From RGIG8775 sp045121195 (GTDB taxonomy: Bacteria > Bacillota > Clostridia > Oscillospirales > CAG-272): a stretch of DNA of 13,616 nucleotides. Made by a program: the position numbers and the translations under genes. The stretch lies in contig JBGVFO010000072.1 of NCBI GenBank assembly GCA_045121195.1, positions 1 to 13,616 of the forward strand. The letters run 5' to 3'. Within the stretch, counting starts at the first letter, position 1. Every line of letters starts with the position of its first letter. The notes below the pieces were generated by a model that searched no databases, had not been told where the DNA came from, and was given only the letters and a program-made list of their open reading frames with translations. Below are positions 1-6,969 of the stretch, in pieces.

Positions 1-2
1 CG

Positions 3-1043
3 ACCATGACGATAACCGACAAGATCGTTCCCTCGATGGTCGGAGTGGATATCGGTTGCGGAATGTACACCGTGTACCTCGGCAACATCGATATTGATTT
101 TGAAAAGGTGGACGAGGCGGCACATTTCATCCCCTGCGGTAGAGAGGTGTGGGAGGGAAGGATCGAGAGATTCGATCTCACAGCACTCCGATGCTACCGC
201 AACCTCAAGCACGCTCCCCGTCTTGAGCGTTCCCTCGGAACCCTTGGCGGCGGCAACCACTTTATTGAGATCGACGTTGACGAGAACGGCGGCAAGTACC
301 TTGTCATTCACTCGGGAAGCCGTAATCTCGGAACGCAGGTTGCGGAGTATTACCAGCAGATTGCCGTTGATCTTAACGCAGGTAAGGAGGATTATTTCAG
401 ACGCCGCGAAGAGATCATCCGTACCTATAAGGAGCAGGGAAGACGCGCCGAGATACAGGCTACCATCAAGGCACTTGAGAAGGAGTACAACGCAAAGCAG
501 CCCACGTTACCCCGTGACCTTTGCTTCCTCTACGGATCCTTTATGGAGGACTACCTTTACGACGTGGATATCTGTCAGAGGTTTGCCGAGAGAAGCCGCG
601 TTAAGATGGCGGAGATCATTCTTGAGCGTCTGGGCTGGACTGCGGTCGAGACCTTCCAGACTATTCACAACTACATAGACGTGAATGAGATGATACTTCG
701 CAAGGGTGCAGTTTCCGCAAAGGCGGGCGAGAAGCTTCTCATCCCCATCAATATGCGCGACGGCTCGCTTATCTGGATTGGCCGTGGCAACGAGGATTGG
801 AACTGCTCCGCACCTCACGGCGCAGGACGTCTGATGTCCCGCTCCGCCGCGTTTGAGCGCCTTACTATGGCGGAGTACAAGGCGGAGATGCAGGGCATCT
901 ATTCTACCTGTGTTACGCCCGATACGCTTGATGAGTCGCCCATGGCGTACAAGAATATGGACGAGATCGTTGAGAATATCGAGCCTACCGCGGAGATCGT
1001 TTGCAGAATCAAGCCGATCTACAATTTTAAGGCGGCTGAATAA
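3..1043 (+). CDS. rtcB: RtcB family RNA-splicing ligase (5' truncated by window edge)
   Basis: RtcB joins RNA ends carrying a 2',3'-cyclic phosphate or 3'-phosphate to a 5'-OH end, using GTP and Mn2+, in tRNA splicing or RNA repair in the cytoplasm. The family's metal and nucleotide ligands are all visible: Cys in VDIGCGM (codon 57-59), GGGNH (Asn and His at 255-260), IHSGSRNLG (His 309-311), TIHNYID (His 666-668), and the His guanylated during catalysis in APHGAGRLMSR (816-818). The frame is open to the left edge. Known relatives have roughly 50-60 more residues before this point, so the ATG at 6 is an internal methionine and not the start. The gene ends with TAA, followed about 30 bases later by an intrinsic terminator, so it is the last or only gene of its transcript. 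Family assignment is firm; the RNA substrate in this organism is unknown. Confidence 0.95.
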   Translation, partial: TMTITDKIVPSMVGVDIGCGMYTVYLGNIDIDFEKVDEAAHFIPCGREVWEGRIERFDLTALRCYRNLKHAPRLERSLGTLGGGNHFIEIDVDENGGKYLVIHSGSRNLGTQVAEYYQQIAVDLNAGKEDYFRRREEIIRTYKEQGRRAEIQATIKALEKEYNAKQPTLPRDLCFLYGSFMEDYLYDVDICQRFAERSRVKMAEIILERLGWTAVETFQTIHNYIDVNEMILRKGAVSAKAGEKLLIPINMRDGSLIWIGRGNEDWNCSAPHGAGRLMSRSAAFERLTMAEYKAEMQGIYSTCVTPDTLDESPMAYKNMDEIVENIEPTAEIVCRIKPIYNFKAAE

Positions 1044-1071
1044 CAAACTTGGCTAAAACATTTTCTGAATG

Positions 1072-1104
1072 GCGGCAGCTATAATGGCTGTCGCTATTTT
1101 ATTT
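1072..1104 (+). terminator. Intrinsic terminator after rtcB
   Basis: An 8-bp stem, GCGGCAGC (1072-1079) with GCTGTCGC (1087-1094) and one G-U pair, encloses a 7-base loop. It is followed by the T-rich run TATTTTATTT. It lies 28 bases after the rtcB stop codon and just before the next promoter. Confidence 0.8.
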
Positions 1105-1122
1105 GATCTGATACGAATACAG

Positions 1123-1151
1123 TTGCAGACTTTATGCTTTTGTGTTATAAT
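1123..1151 (+). promoter_or_regulatory. Sigma-A promoter of the acyltransferase operon
   Basis: The -35 box TTGCAG (1123-1128) and a perfect -10 box TATAAT (1146-1151) are 17 bases apart. TG at 1143-1144 gives an extended -10. The predicted start is near 1158, leaving a leader of about 65 bases before the ATG at 1225. Confidence 0.8.
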
Positions 1152-1224
1152 GTATTTGTAACAACAAGGTGATGGTTTCTTTTTGGGAGAGCATCGTGTA
1201 AAAGTAAAACATATGAGGTGCTGA

Positions 1225-2511
1225 ATGGCAAAAAAGATAAAAGAGGTTTTGCGTTGGGTGCGGTTGGACAACGCCGCAAAGATCTATCCCGCCGCCAGAC
1301 GCAGAAATTGGAGTAACGTGTTCCGTCAGTCCGTGACGCTGCACGAGGCGGTTGACACGGAGGTTCTCAAGTCAGCCTTGGCGGTGACGGTAAAGAGATT
1401 CCCGTCGATTGCCGCAAGACTGCGTCGGGGGCTGTTTTGGTACTACCTACAGCAGGTTGAAGCACCGCCCGCCCTTCGGGAGGAGCATAGCTATCCCTTG
1501 GTCTTTATGAGCAAAGGAGAAACCAGACGGTGCGCGTTCCGCGTAATCGTCTATCACAACCGAATTGCCGTTGAGTTTTTCCATTCGCTGACCGACGGAA
1601 CGGGCGCGCTTGTATTCTTAAAGAGCCTTGTTGCCGAGTATCTGGAGCAGAAGCACGGGATCACGATCCCGTGCGAGGACGGTGTGCTTGATAGAAGACA
1701 AAGTCCTTCTGCCGAGGAGCTGGAGGATAGCTTCCTGAAATATTCGGGACCTGTTCCAACCAGCCGACGCTCGGAGGATGCTTGGCGCTTAAACGATCCG
1801 CAGCGAAACGATTTTTTGAACTTAACTTGCTTTATGTTTCCTGTTCGGGAGACCTTGGCGCTTGCCCATACGCATAACGTAACGATGACGGTATTTTTGA
1901 GCGCCGTTATGATGAAGGCGTTGTTGAATTTCCAAAAGGAAAAGGTTCCAAGCATTCGCAGAAGAAAAAGGATCAAGCTTTTGATTCCCGTGAACCTGCG
2001 CCCGCTGTTTCCCAGTCAGTCTTTAAGAAACTTTGCGTTATATACTGTACCGGAGCTGGATCCCCGTCTCGGTGACTATAGCTTTGAGGAGATCTGTCGG
2101 GTGATTCAGCACACGATGGGGCTTGAGGTAACGGAGAAGCACATGGCGGGAATTATGGCGGCAAACGTGAAGGACGAGAGAAATCCTTTCCTTCGGCTGG
2201 TGCCGCTCCCCATTAAAAATCTGGTAATGAAGGCGGTCTTTGATACCGTTGGCGAGAGAAAGTCCTGCCTGTCCTTTTCCAATCTTGGACAGGTAAAGCT
2301 GCCCGAGATCATGAAGCAGTATATCGAACGAATGGATTTTATTCTCGGCGTTCAGGCGGCGGCACCGTATAACTGCGGTATGCTGTCCTTTGGGAATACC
2401 GTTTACGTGAACTTTATACGAAATATTCGTGATGCGGGACTGGAGCGGCATTTTTTTGCCGTTCTTCAGGAAATGGGCATCCCTGTGACAGTAGAGAGCA
2501 ATCAGAATTGA
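1225..2511 (+). CDS. Condensation-domain-like acyltransferase (alcohol acetyltransferase-type)
   Basis: A 428-residue protein of the CoA-dependent acyltransferase (condensation-domain-like) superfamily, often labelled alcohol acetyltransferase in Clostridia. The catalytic HxxxDG motif is FFHSLTDGTG, with His120, Asp124 and Gly125. The N-terminal YPAARRRNWSNVFR and RRGLFWYYL blocks and the C-terminal SFSNLGQVKLP and YNCGMLSFGNTVYVNF blocks also fit that family. No signal peptide or membrane segment is visible, so it should be cytoplasmic. The start ATG at 1225 has GAGGTG at 1215-1220. The next gene begins 13 bases after the stop and encodes a zinc-ribbon membrane protein; I recall this pair as recurring in Clostridia. 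Acyl donor and acceptor are unknown; making an acylated lipid or alcohol at the membrane is a guess from the neighbour. The fold is confident, the substrate is not. Confidence 0.8.
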   Translation: MAKKIKEVLRWVRLDNAAKIYPAARRRNWSNVFRQSVTLHEAVDTEVLKSALAVTVKRFPSIAARLRRGLFWYYLQQVEAPPALREEHSYPLVFMSKGETRRCAFRVIVYHNRIAVEFFHSLTDGTGALVFLKSLVAEYLEQKHGITIPCEDGVLDRRQSPSAEELEDSFLKYSGPVPTSRRSEDAWRLNDPQRNDFLNLTCFMFPVRETLALAHTHNVTMTVFLSAVMMKALLNFQKEKVPSIRRRKRIKLLIPVNLRPLFPSQSLRNFALYTVPELDPRLGDYSFEEICRVIQHTMGLEVTEKHMAGIMAANVKDERNPFLRLVPLPIKNLVMKAVFDTVGERKSCLSFSNLGQVKLPEIMKQYIERMDFILGVQAAAPYNCGMLSFGNTVYVNFIRNIRDAGLERHFFAVLQEMGIPVTVESNQN

Positions 2512-2524
2512 GAGGAGAAGAACT

Positions 2525-3217
2525 ATGTTTTGCATAAATTGCGGTGTCAAGCTTGCCGATACCGAAAAAAAGTGTCCGCTTTGCGACACGGTGGTATATC
2601 ATCCCTCCTTACAGCAAAAGGCGGTGCGTCCCTTATATCCGGAAAATCGGCATCCCAAGATACAAGCCAATTCAAGGGCTGTTAACGGATTTTTGATCTT
2701 CCTGTTTTTCATTCCCATGCTGATCTGCTTTTGGGCAGATCTGAAAAGAAACGGGGCACTGGACTGGTTTGGCTTTGCCGCCGGAGGCTTGCTTGTCGTA
2801 TACATCGCCCTCGCGTTGCCTCTTTGGTTCAGAAAGCCAAATCCCGTTATCTTCCTTCCGTGCAATTTCGCGACCTTGACGGCATATTTGCTGTACGTGG
2901 ATCTAGCGACGGAGGGGTCTTGGTTTTTAAGCTTTGCTTTCCCCATTATGGGGGCGCTTTGTCTGATTCTCTGTACGATGGTAACCTTGATTTACTATCT
3001 GCGGAAGGGAAGACTTTACATTTTTGGCGGAGGCTTTATTGCGCTTGGGGCGCTTATGCTTTTGGTTGAATTTTTGCTGGATATCACCTTCGACGTGGCG
3101 TTTATCGGCTGGGCGATCTATCCCTTGGTGGTTTTCGTTTTGCTTGGTGGGGCATTGATCTATCTTGGTATCAACCGCTCCGCCCGCGAAATAATGGAAC
3201 GCAAGCTGTTCTTTTAA
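2525..3217 (+). CDS. DUF6320-type membrane protein with N-terminal zinc ribbon
   Basis: A 230-residue protein. Residues 3-20 form a zinc ribbon, CxxC-x10-CxxC (Cys3, Cys6, Cys17, Cys20). A charged linker follows to about residue 54, then six hydrophobic helices at about 55-72, 81-101, 107-126, 134-158, 163-185 and 191-215. This is the layout of the DUF6320 family, whose function is unknown. The start at 2525 is set by AGGAG at 2513-2517, overlapping the end of the acyltransferase gene, so the two are probably co-transcribed and translationally linked. The short basic tail after the last helix should be cytoplasmic. The zinc ribbon may bind a partner, possibly the acyltransferase, but that is inference. 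Confidence 0.75.
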   Translation: MFCINCGVKLADTEKKCPLCDTVVYHPSLQQKAVRPLYPENRHPKIQANSRAVNGFLIFLFFIPMLICFWADLKRNGALDWFGFAAGGLLVVYIALALPLWFRKPNPVIFLPCNFATLTAYLLYVDLATEGSWFLSFAFPIMGALCLILCTMVTLIYYLRKGRLYIFGGGFIALGALMLLVEFLLDITFDVAFIGWAIYPLVVFVLLGGALIYLGINRSAREIMERKLFF

Positions 3218-3302
3218 GGAATGGGTCATCAAGATATTTTACCCACAGAATGCGAAATTGAAACGTGGTTTGATAGCCACTGAAGCCGGGAAAGGAATGA
3301 AA

Positions 3303-4043
3303 ATGTCAAAGTTTGACGCGAAAACAGTAAAGGATGCTTGCGTCGCGTGGATCCGAGAATTCTTCGAGGAAAACGGACGGGGCTGCAATGCCGTTATAGG
3401 AATATCGGGCGGAAAGGATAGCTCGGTCGTTGCCGCACTTTGCGTAGAAGCGCTTGGTCGCGATCGCGTGATCGGCGTGCTTATGCCGTGCGGTGAACAG
3501 CATGATATTGACTGCGCCTATGCGGTGGTTCAGCATCTTGGTATCAAGCATTATGTAGTCAACGTCAAGGATGCCGTTGAGGGCGTATTGCAAAATTTGC
3601 CGGGGGAGCTTGCCTTGACGGCACAGACTCGTAACAACCTGCCACCACGCGTTCGTATGACGACCCTGTACGCGATCTCGCAAAGCTGTAACGGACGGGT
3701 TGCCAACACCTGCAATCTGTCGGAGGATTTCGTAGGATATTCTACCCGTTACGGGGATTCCGCAGGGGATTTCAGCCCCTTGGCAAAGCTTACGGTCGAC
3801 GAGGTCAAGCAGATCGGTCACGTTCTCGGGCTTCCTTCAGAATTGGTCGAAAAGGTGCCGATCGACGGGCTTTGCGGAAAGACCGACGAGGAGAATCTCG
3901 GCTTCACATATGCGGAGCTTGATCGGTATATTCGAACGGGTGAGCTCGAGGATGACGAAAAAAGGGAGAGGATCGATCGCCTCCACCGAAACAACCTTTT
4001 CAAGCTCCAGCCGATGCCCGCTTTTGATCCGTTCGTAGAATAG
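3303..4043 (+). CDS. nadE: Ammonia-dependent NAD+ synthetase
   Basis: NadE makes NAD+ from deamido-NAD+, ATP and ammonia, the last step of NAD synthesis, in the cytoplasm. At 246 residues it is the short, ammonia-using form; there is no N-terminal glutaminase domain. The ATP pyrophosphatase P-loop is SGGKDSS (residues 35-41). Other family blocks are TCNLSEDFVGY, GDSAGDFSPLAKLT and the C-terminal VPIDGLCGKTDEENLGFTY. The start is placed at the ATG at 3303, six bases after AAGGA (3292-3296), so the protein begins MSKFDAK like its relatives; an upstream in-frame TTG at 3258 would add unrelated residues with no ribosome site. It follows the previous gene by 85 bases with no terminator between, so it may be read from the 1123 promoter or from a weak one I did not find. 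It ends at a bidirectional terminator. Confidence 0.93.
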   Translation: MSKFDAKTVKDACVAWIREFFEENGRGCNAVIGISGGKDSSVVAALCVEALGRDRVIGVLMPCGEQHDIDCAYAVVQHLGIKHYVVNVKDAVEGVLQNLPGELALTAQTRNNLPPRVRMTTLYAISQSCNGRVANTCNLSEDFVGYSTRYGDSAGDFSPLAKLTVDEVKQIGHVLGLPSELVEKVPIDGLCGKTDEENLGFTYAELDRYIRTGELEDDEKRERIDRLHRNNLFKLQPMPAFDPFVE

Positions 4044-4070
4044 AAAAAAGCCACCGACAGGTGGCTTTTT
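4044..4070 (+). terminator. Bidirectional terminator between nadE and the convergent GNAT gene
   Basis: GCCACC (4050-4055) and GGTGGC (4060-4065) enclose the tetraloop GACA. An A-run lies on the left (4044-4049) and a T-run on the right (4066-4070), so it can work in both directions. The stop codon of the minus-strand GNAT gene (4069-4071) falls inside its edge, which makes it extremely compact. Confidence 0.85.
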
Positions 4071-4527
4071 ATTTGGCTTTGTGAATATACATTCTACTGG
4101 GAGTGGATTCTCCGTCACTCATAACCTCGCACAGGAACTCCCAGCCGTATCTTTCGTAGAACGAGGTGTGATCGGTGACAAGGTAAAGGGGATCAATTCC
4201 TTTTTTGCACATATCGTCACATATAAAGTTCAACAGTTGCCCGGCAATACCGCGACCGCGGCAGTCCTCCTCGACAAAGACGGCGCAGACGTTTGGTGTA
4301 AGATCGGTCCTTTTGTGAAAATCGTTTGCAATAACGCCCGCGCCGCCGATGATGCGCGTGCCGTTAAGGACAGCGTACCATTGCGGTACGGGTGTGCCTT
4401 CGGCGAGGCAGGCTTCCATGCTTTCCAGGTACGCCTCTTTGGGGATGCCCCATTTTTCGTGGAACCAACTCGCCATTCTTTCTTTCCATTCGGGACGGTC
4501 AGAAAGACGGATGATCGAAGTCTTCAT
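4069..4527 (-). CDS. GNAT family N-acetyltransferase
   Basis: A 152-residue acetyltransferase predicted to move an acetyl group from acetyl-CoA to an amine or amino acid. The GNAT motif A core is VCAVFVEEDCRGRGIAGQLL, with the CoA-pyrophosphate loop R90-G-R-G93-I-A95. The late motif SFYERYGWEF is also typical. The fold covers almost the whole protein and no other domain is present. Its ATG follows the stop of the upstream membrane-protein gene by one base (TAATATG), with the ribosome site GAGG inside that gene's last codons, so translation is coupled. The acceptor cannot be read from sequence. Confidence 0.85.
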   Translation of the reverse strand: MKTSIIRLSDRPEWKERMASWFHEKWGIPKEAYLESMEACLAEGTPVPQWYAVLNGTRIIGGAGVIANDFHKRTDLTPNVCAVFVEEDCRGRGIAGQLLNFICDDMCKKGIDPLYLVTDHTSFYERYGWEFLCEVMSDGESTPSRMYIHKAK

Positions 4528-4528
4528 A

Positions 4529-5254
4529 TTAACCTCGCTTCAGCGTAGCCTCAAGCTTGGGAAACTTGGGGGTTGCTTCAAACATACGGTCTATAAGCTT
4601 TCCCATCAGCGCGATGATGGGAGAATTGATGGCGGTCGTGACAAGGGTGCCGAGGCCCAGACTGTGGAAGGAGGTATAGCCAATGGTGCTCCAGTCAAAG
4701 GTAGCGGCATCTCCAAACAATACGAGAGCAAGAGTAACCGAGATAACGAGCAGGGAAACGTCGAACACGGATTTCGTCTTGTTGAGATTGAGATGAAAGC
4801 GGTCGGCAAGCTCTGCTACGAACAGCTCGTGTACCTGAAGCGGGAGATATGTACGGAAGAAGCAGGCAACGCCGAAGCCGACGATAACGTCTCCCACGAG
4901 AAGCATGACCCAACGAAGCCAAACCGCATCAAAGGAAACGCCGCCAAGAAGCCAAAGAAAGAAATTCAGTACGTATCCGTAAAGAATCGCAACGGCAAAG
5001 GTCAGAAGGTATCGCCAGTTAAAGCGACGGACGGCGATACAGAGAACGATCAGGATCACACCCTGAAGGAGATATTCGGTTACGCCGACGCTGAAGCCGC
5101 TCCAAAGGCGGGAGAGCGCTTCGGCGACAACGAAAGCGGGGGCGGCGATCATAGATACGCCGAGATCCGCCTTGCTACAGATGGCTACGCCAAGAGCGAC
5201 GAAAATAATACCGAGGAGCCATAAAAGCTCGGATGCGTGTTTGAGTTTTTTCAT
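4529..5254 (-). CDS. DUF6198/YczE-YitT-like integral membrane protein
   Basis: A 241-residue membrane protein with hydrophobic helices at about 9-26, 58-76, 82-103, 111-133 and 162-181, and a weaker one near 197-215. The N-terminal ALGVAICSKADLGVSMIAAP and the internal GDVIVGFGVACFFRTYLPLQVHE match the Clostridia family annotated DUF6198, which is related to YczE/YitT proteins. The function is not established. The start is placed at the ATG at 5254 because AAAGGAG lies five bases upstream; an in-frame ATG at 5269 overlaps that ribosome site and is unlikely. It is the first gene of a two-gene unit with the GNAT gene. No separate promoter was found in the 64 bases between it and the tRNA, so it may depend on readthrough of the tRNA terminator. 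Confidence 0.75.
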   Translation of the reverse strand: MKKLKHASELLWLLGIIFVALGVAICSKADLGVSMIAAPAFVVAEALSRLWSGFSVGVTEYLLQGVILIVLCIAVRRFNWRYLLTFAVAILYGYVLNFFLWLLGGVSFDAVWLRWVMLLVGDVIVGFGVACFFRTYLPLQVHELFVAELADRFHLNLNKTKSVFDVSLLVISVTLALVLFGDAATFDWSTIGYTSFHSLGLGTLVTTAINSPIIALMGKLIDRMFEATPKFPKLEATLKRG

Positions 5255-5270
5255 AGTAACTCCTTTCATT

Positions 5271-5319
5271 AAAAAAATAGCTCCTACTGTTTGATAACAG
5301 AAACAGTAAAAGCTATTTT
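5271..5319 (-). terminator. Long terminator hairpin after tRNA-Ser
   Basis: On the minus strand, AAAATAGCT pairs with AGCTATTTT and TACTGTTT with AAACAGTA. Two U-G pairs between them make a continuous stem of about 19 bp with an 8-base loop, followed by a run of T. Its first base is the final A of the encoded CCA end of the tRNA. It also lies 17 bases upstream of the next gene's start. Confidence 0.8.
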
Positions 5320-5407
5320 GGCGGAAGCGGTGGGATTCGAACCCACGGTACCGTAAGGTACAACTGATTTCGAGTCAGTCCCGTTATGACCACTTCGATA
5401 CGCTTCC
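5319..5407 (-). tRNA. tRNA-Ser (anticodon CGA)
   Basis: Read on the minus strand, the acceptor arms are GGAAGCG (5407-5401) and CGCTTCC (5329-5323), with discriminator G at 5322 and an encoded CCA at 5321-5319. The D-arm is TCGAAGTGGTCATAACGG. The anticodon loop is CTCGAAA, with CGA at 5372-5370, reading the serine codon UCG. A long variable arm, GTACC-TTAC-GGTAC, marks a class II tRNA, and the T-arm is GTGGGTTCGAATCCCAC. The G73 discriminator and the variable arm both support serine. Length is 89 bases with CCA. It is driven by the promoter at 5545-5573 and follows a degenerate tRNA-Ser-like element on the same transcript. Confidence 0.96.
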
Positions 5408-5424
5408 GTGTTGTGTGTGTTGAT

Positions 5425-5518
5425 GTATCGAGTCCGAAAGATCGGTTTCGAAGAAACCGATTGATTTCGATGTCAGTAGCGTTGCAAAGCAACGCGGTAT
5501 GACCCCTTCGATATCTCC
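5425..5518 (-). pseudogene. Degenerate tRNA-Ser-like element upstream of tRNA-Ser
   Basis: On the minus strand, 5513-5495 matches the D-arm region of the neighbouring tRNA-Ser (5400-5382) at 17 of 19 positions. The stretch 5477-5462 repeats its anticodon arm with one extra base (ACTGACATCGAAATCA against ACTGACTCGAAATCA). Between them sits a perfect hairpin, GCGTTGC-TTT-GCAACGC (5495-5479). The variable-arm position holds a perfect 9-bp hairpin, ATCGGTTTC-TTC-GAAACCGAT (5461-5441). There is no recognisable T-arm or CCA end, but TATCGA (5513-5508) can pair with TCGATA (5431-5426) to close a multibranched fold. It is a decayed or remodelled tRNA-Ser copy, or a structured leader derived from one. 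It is not a working tRNA. Confidence 0.6.
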
Positions 5519-5525
5519 ATATTGT

Positions 5526-5538
5526 GTCGCTCGGCGAC
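5526..5538 (-). other. Small hairpin at the predicted 5' end of the tRNA transcript
   Basis: GTCGC-CGA-GCGAC forms a 5-bp hairpin starting at or next to the predicted transcription start (about 5538). It may protect the 5' end of the primary transcript; this is inference from position only. Confidence 0.4.
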
Positions 5539-5544
5539 CTACGT

Positions 5545-5573
5545 ATTGTATCATACTTTTCCCATAATTGCAA
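5545..5573 (-). promoter_or_regulatory. Sigma-A promoter of the tRNA-Ser transcript
   Basis: On the minus strand the -35 box is TTGCAA (5573-5568) and the -10 box is TACAAT (5550-5545). They are 17 bases apart, with a TGA extended -10. The predicted start near 5538 is about 130 bases ahead of the mature tRNA-Ser, so the tRNA-Ser-like element is part of the precursor. Confidence 0.8.
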
Positions 5574-5594
5574 GAGGTATTTGCAAAATTTCGC

Positions 5595-5633
5595 AAAAAA
5601 ATATAAGGGATCCGATTGGTACAATCGAATCCC
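5595..5633 (-). terminator. Intrinsic terminator of the ABC transporter operon
   Basis: On the minus strand GGGATTCGATTG (5633-5622) pairs with CAATCGGATCCC (5618-5607) over 12 bp with one U-G pair and a 3-base loop. It is followed by TTATATTTTTTT. It lies just after the stop codon of the ABC ATPase gene. Confidence 0.9.
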
Positions 5634-5639
5634 ATTTGG

Positions 5640-6212
5640 TTAATTCAATTCGATAACGGTTGCGCCAAGCGCCTCGGCTTCGGCTTTGTCGTGGGTCACG
5701 AGAATTACGGCGTGTGTTTCACCGTACCGTTTGATAAGCGCGATCAGTTGCTTCTTGGTTTCCTCGTCAACGGCACTGAAGGGCTCATCCAGTAACAGAA
5801 GATCACCTTCAAATGCCAAGGCTCTTGCCAACGCCACTCGCTGTTGCATGCCGCCCGACAACTCGTTCGGATACTTTCCAAGGCTATCGGAAAGCCCAAC
5901 GGAGATGAGAAGCTCACGTGCCCGAACGCCTGCGTCGGGGGCGTTATCCAGGACTGCTTGCACGTTTTCTACGGCGGTCAGCCAATCAAACAGACGCGGC
6001 TCCTGAAACTTATAGGATACCCTTTGATAGCTATGCGTGACCGTGCCGCTGTCCGCCGTTTCGAGTCCCGCTATGATGTTAAGAAGCGTGGTCTTTCCGA
6101 TGCCGGAGCTTCCCATAATGGCTGTAATGCCGGTGTTTCCGCAGGAAAGGGAAACGTTGCGAAGAACGGATTTTTCGCCAAAGGCTTTGGAAATCGATTC
6201 AATCTTCAGCAT
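5640..6212 (-). CDS. ABC transporter ATP-binding protein (NitT/TauT-type)
   Basis: The ATPase subunit that powers the importer from the cytoplasmic face. From the chosen start, the motifs are Walker A GSSGIGKTT (34-42), Q-loop Gln70 in KFQEPRLFDW, signature LSGGMQQR (118-125), Walker B LLLLDEP (138-144), D-loop SAVDE and switch His174 in VTHD. At 190 residues it is shorter than the roughly 240-260 of most nitrate/sulfonate-type ATPases; it has the full core but no C-terminal extension. The start is the ATG at 6212, four bases after AAAGGAGG; an upstream in-frame ATG at 6239 lacks a ribosome site. It overlaps the permease gene by 14 bases and ends at a strong terminator, so it is the last gene of the operon. 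Confidence 0.92.
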   Translation of the reverse strand: MLKIESISKAFGEKSVLRNVSLSCGNTGITAIMGSSGIGKTTLLNIIAGLETADSGTVTHSYQRVSYKFQEPRLFDWLTAVENVQAVLDNAPDAGVRARELLISVGLSDSLGKYPNELSGGMQQRVALARALAFEGDLLLLDEPFSAVDEETKKQLIALIKRYGETHAVILVTHDKAEAEALGATVIELN

Positions 6213-6969
6213 ATGACCTCCTTTTCTGCAACCGCTCAATCAGACGACCTGTAAGCGTTTCGATCAAAAGGCTTAACAGGATCACTACGGCGGTCCAGGT
6301 AAAAAGCTCAGGCGTTTCTAAGTAAAGCTTCGAATTGTAGAGCTGCTTTCCAATAGAAACGGGCGTCACCGCCAGCACCTCTGCCGCGACACCCGCCTTC
6401 CAACCCATACCGATGGAGGTCTTGCAGGCGGAAAGGAAATAGGGAAGCACGGACGGGACGTAGAAATAGCGCAGTCGCTTGGCGAAGGAAAGGCGGTAGA
6501 CCTCGCAGACCTGTGAAAGCTTGGGATCAAGCGCGCGAATTCCGTCGCTCACCGCCGCCCACACAATGGGAAGCACCATCAGAAAGCAAATAAAGATGGG
6601 GAGCTTGCCCGAGCCAAGCCATATCCAAACGAGGATAATAAAGGAGGCAACGGGAGTCGCGCGAATGACGGTAATAAGCGGATAAAGGAGCTGATACGCA
6701 AGTCGGGAGCGGCAGGTCAGAACGGCGAGAAGGGTTCCGCAGATCAAAGCCGATAGAATTCCCGCAAGAATACGAAGCAAGGTCAAAAGCACGTTTTCCC
6801 AGAAGGAAAGCGTGACACAGAGCCTTCCAAGCGTTGCGAGAGCCGTCCAGGGATAGGGGAGCAGTAGCTCCTTGTCGATCACGCGAGCAAGCAGAGCCCA
6901 CAGTGCCAGCCAGAAGGCGGTCACGGCAAGCCCTCTTGCAACGCGTTTTATCAAGGTATCGCGCTTCAC
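6199..6969 (-). CDS. ABC transporter permease (NitT/TauT-type)
   Basis: A 256-residue binding-protein-dependent permease, forming the membrane channel of the importer. Hydrophobic helices lie at about 12-30, 60-84, 93-118, 124-141, 190-203 and 224-239. The cytoplasmic loop that contacts the ATPase is at about 155-180 (EVYRLSFAKRLRYFYVPSVL). The block IRATPVASFIILVWIWLG also matches SsuC/TauC-like permeases. The start codon is GTG at 6969, sharing four bases (GTGA) with the stop of the binding-protein gene. Its own ribosome site is weak, so it is probably translated by coupling. The downstream ATPase gene overlaps it too. Confidence 0.9.
   Translation of the reverse strand: MKRDTLIKRVARGLAVTAFWLALWALLARVIDKELLLPYPWTALATLGRLCVTLSFWENVLLTLLRILAGILSALICGTLLAVLTCRSRLAYQLLYPLITVIRATPVASFIILVWIWLGSGKLPIFICFLMVLPIVWAAVSDGIRALDPKLSQVCEVYRLSFAKRLRYFYVPSVLPYFLSACKTSIGMGWKAGVAAEVLAVTPVSIGKQLYNSKLYLETPELFTWTAVVILLSLLIETLTGRLIERLQKRRSYAED

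Noticed and set aside
3265..3290. Possible promoter or operator ahead of nadE (GTGG...CCAC inverted repeat)
   Set aside because: The arms are only four bases and no -10 box stands at a proper distance from TTGAAA at 3259.
4349..5224. 291-codon plus-strand open frame
   Set aside because: It is antisense to the DUF6198-type membrane protein gene, very rich in charged residues, and lacks a ribosome site.
5319..5407. tRNA-Ser as an attachment site of an integrated element
   Set aside because: No integrase gene and no repeated copy of the tRNA 3' end were found in the window; the nearby similar element lacks the 3' end.
5313..5624. 103-codon minus-strand frame through the tRNA region
   Set aside because: It passes through the tRNA promoter, the tRNA-Ser-like element and the tRNA itself; it cannot be a gene.
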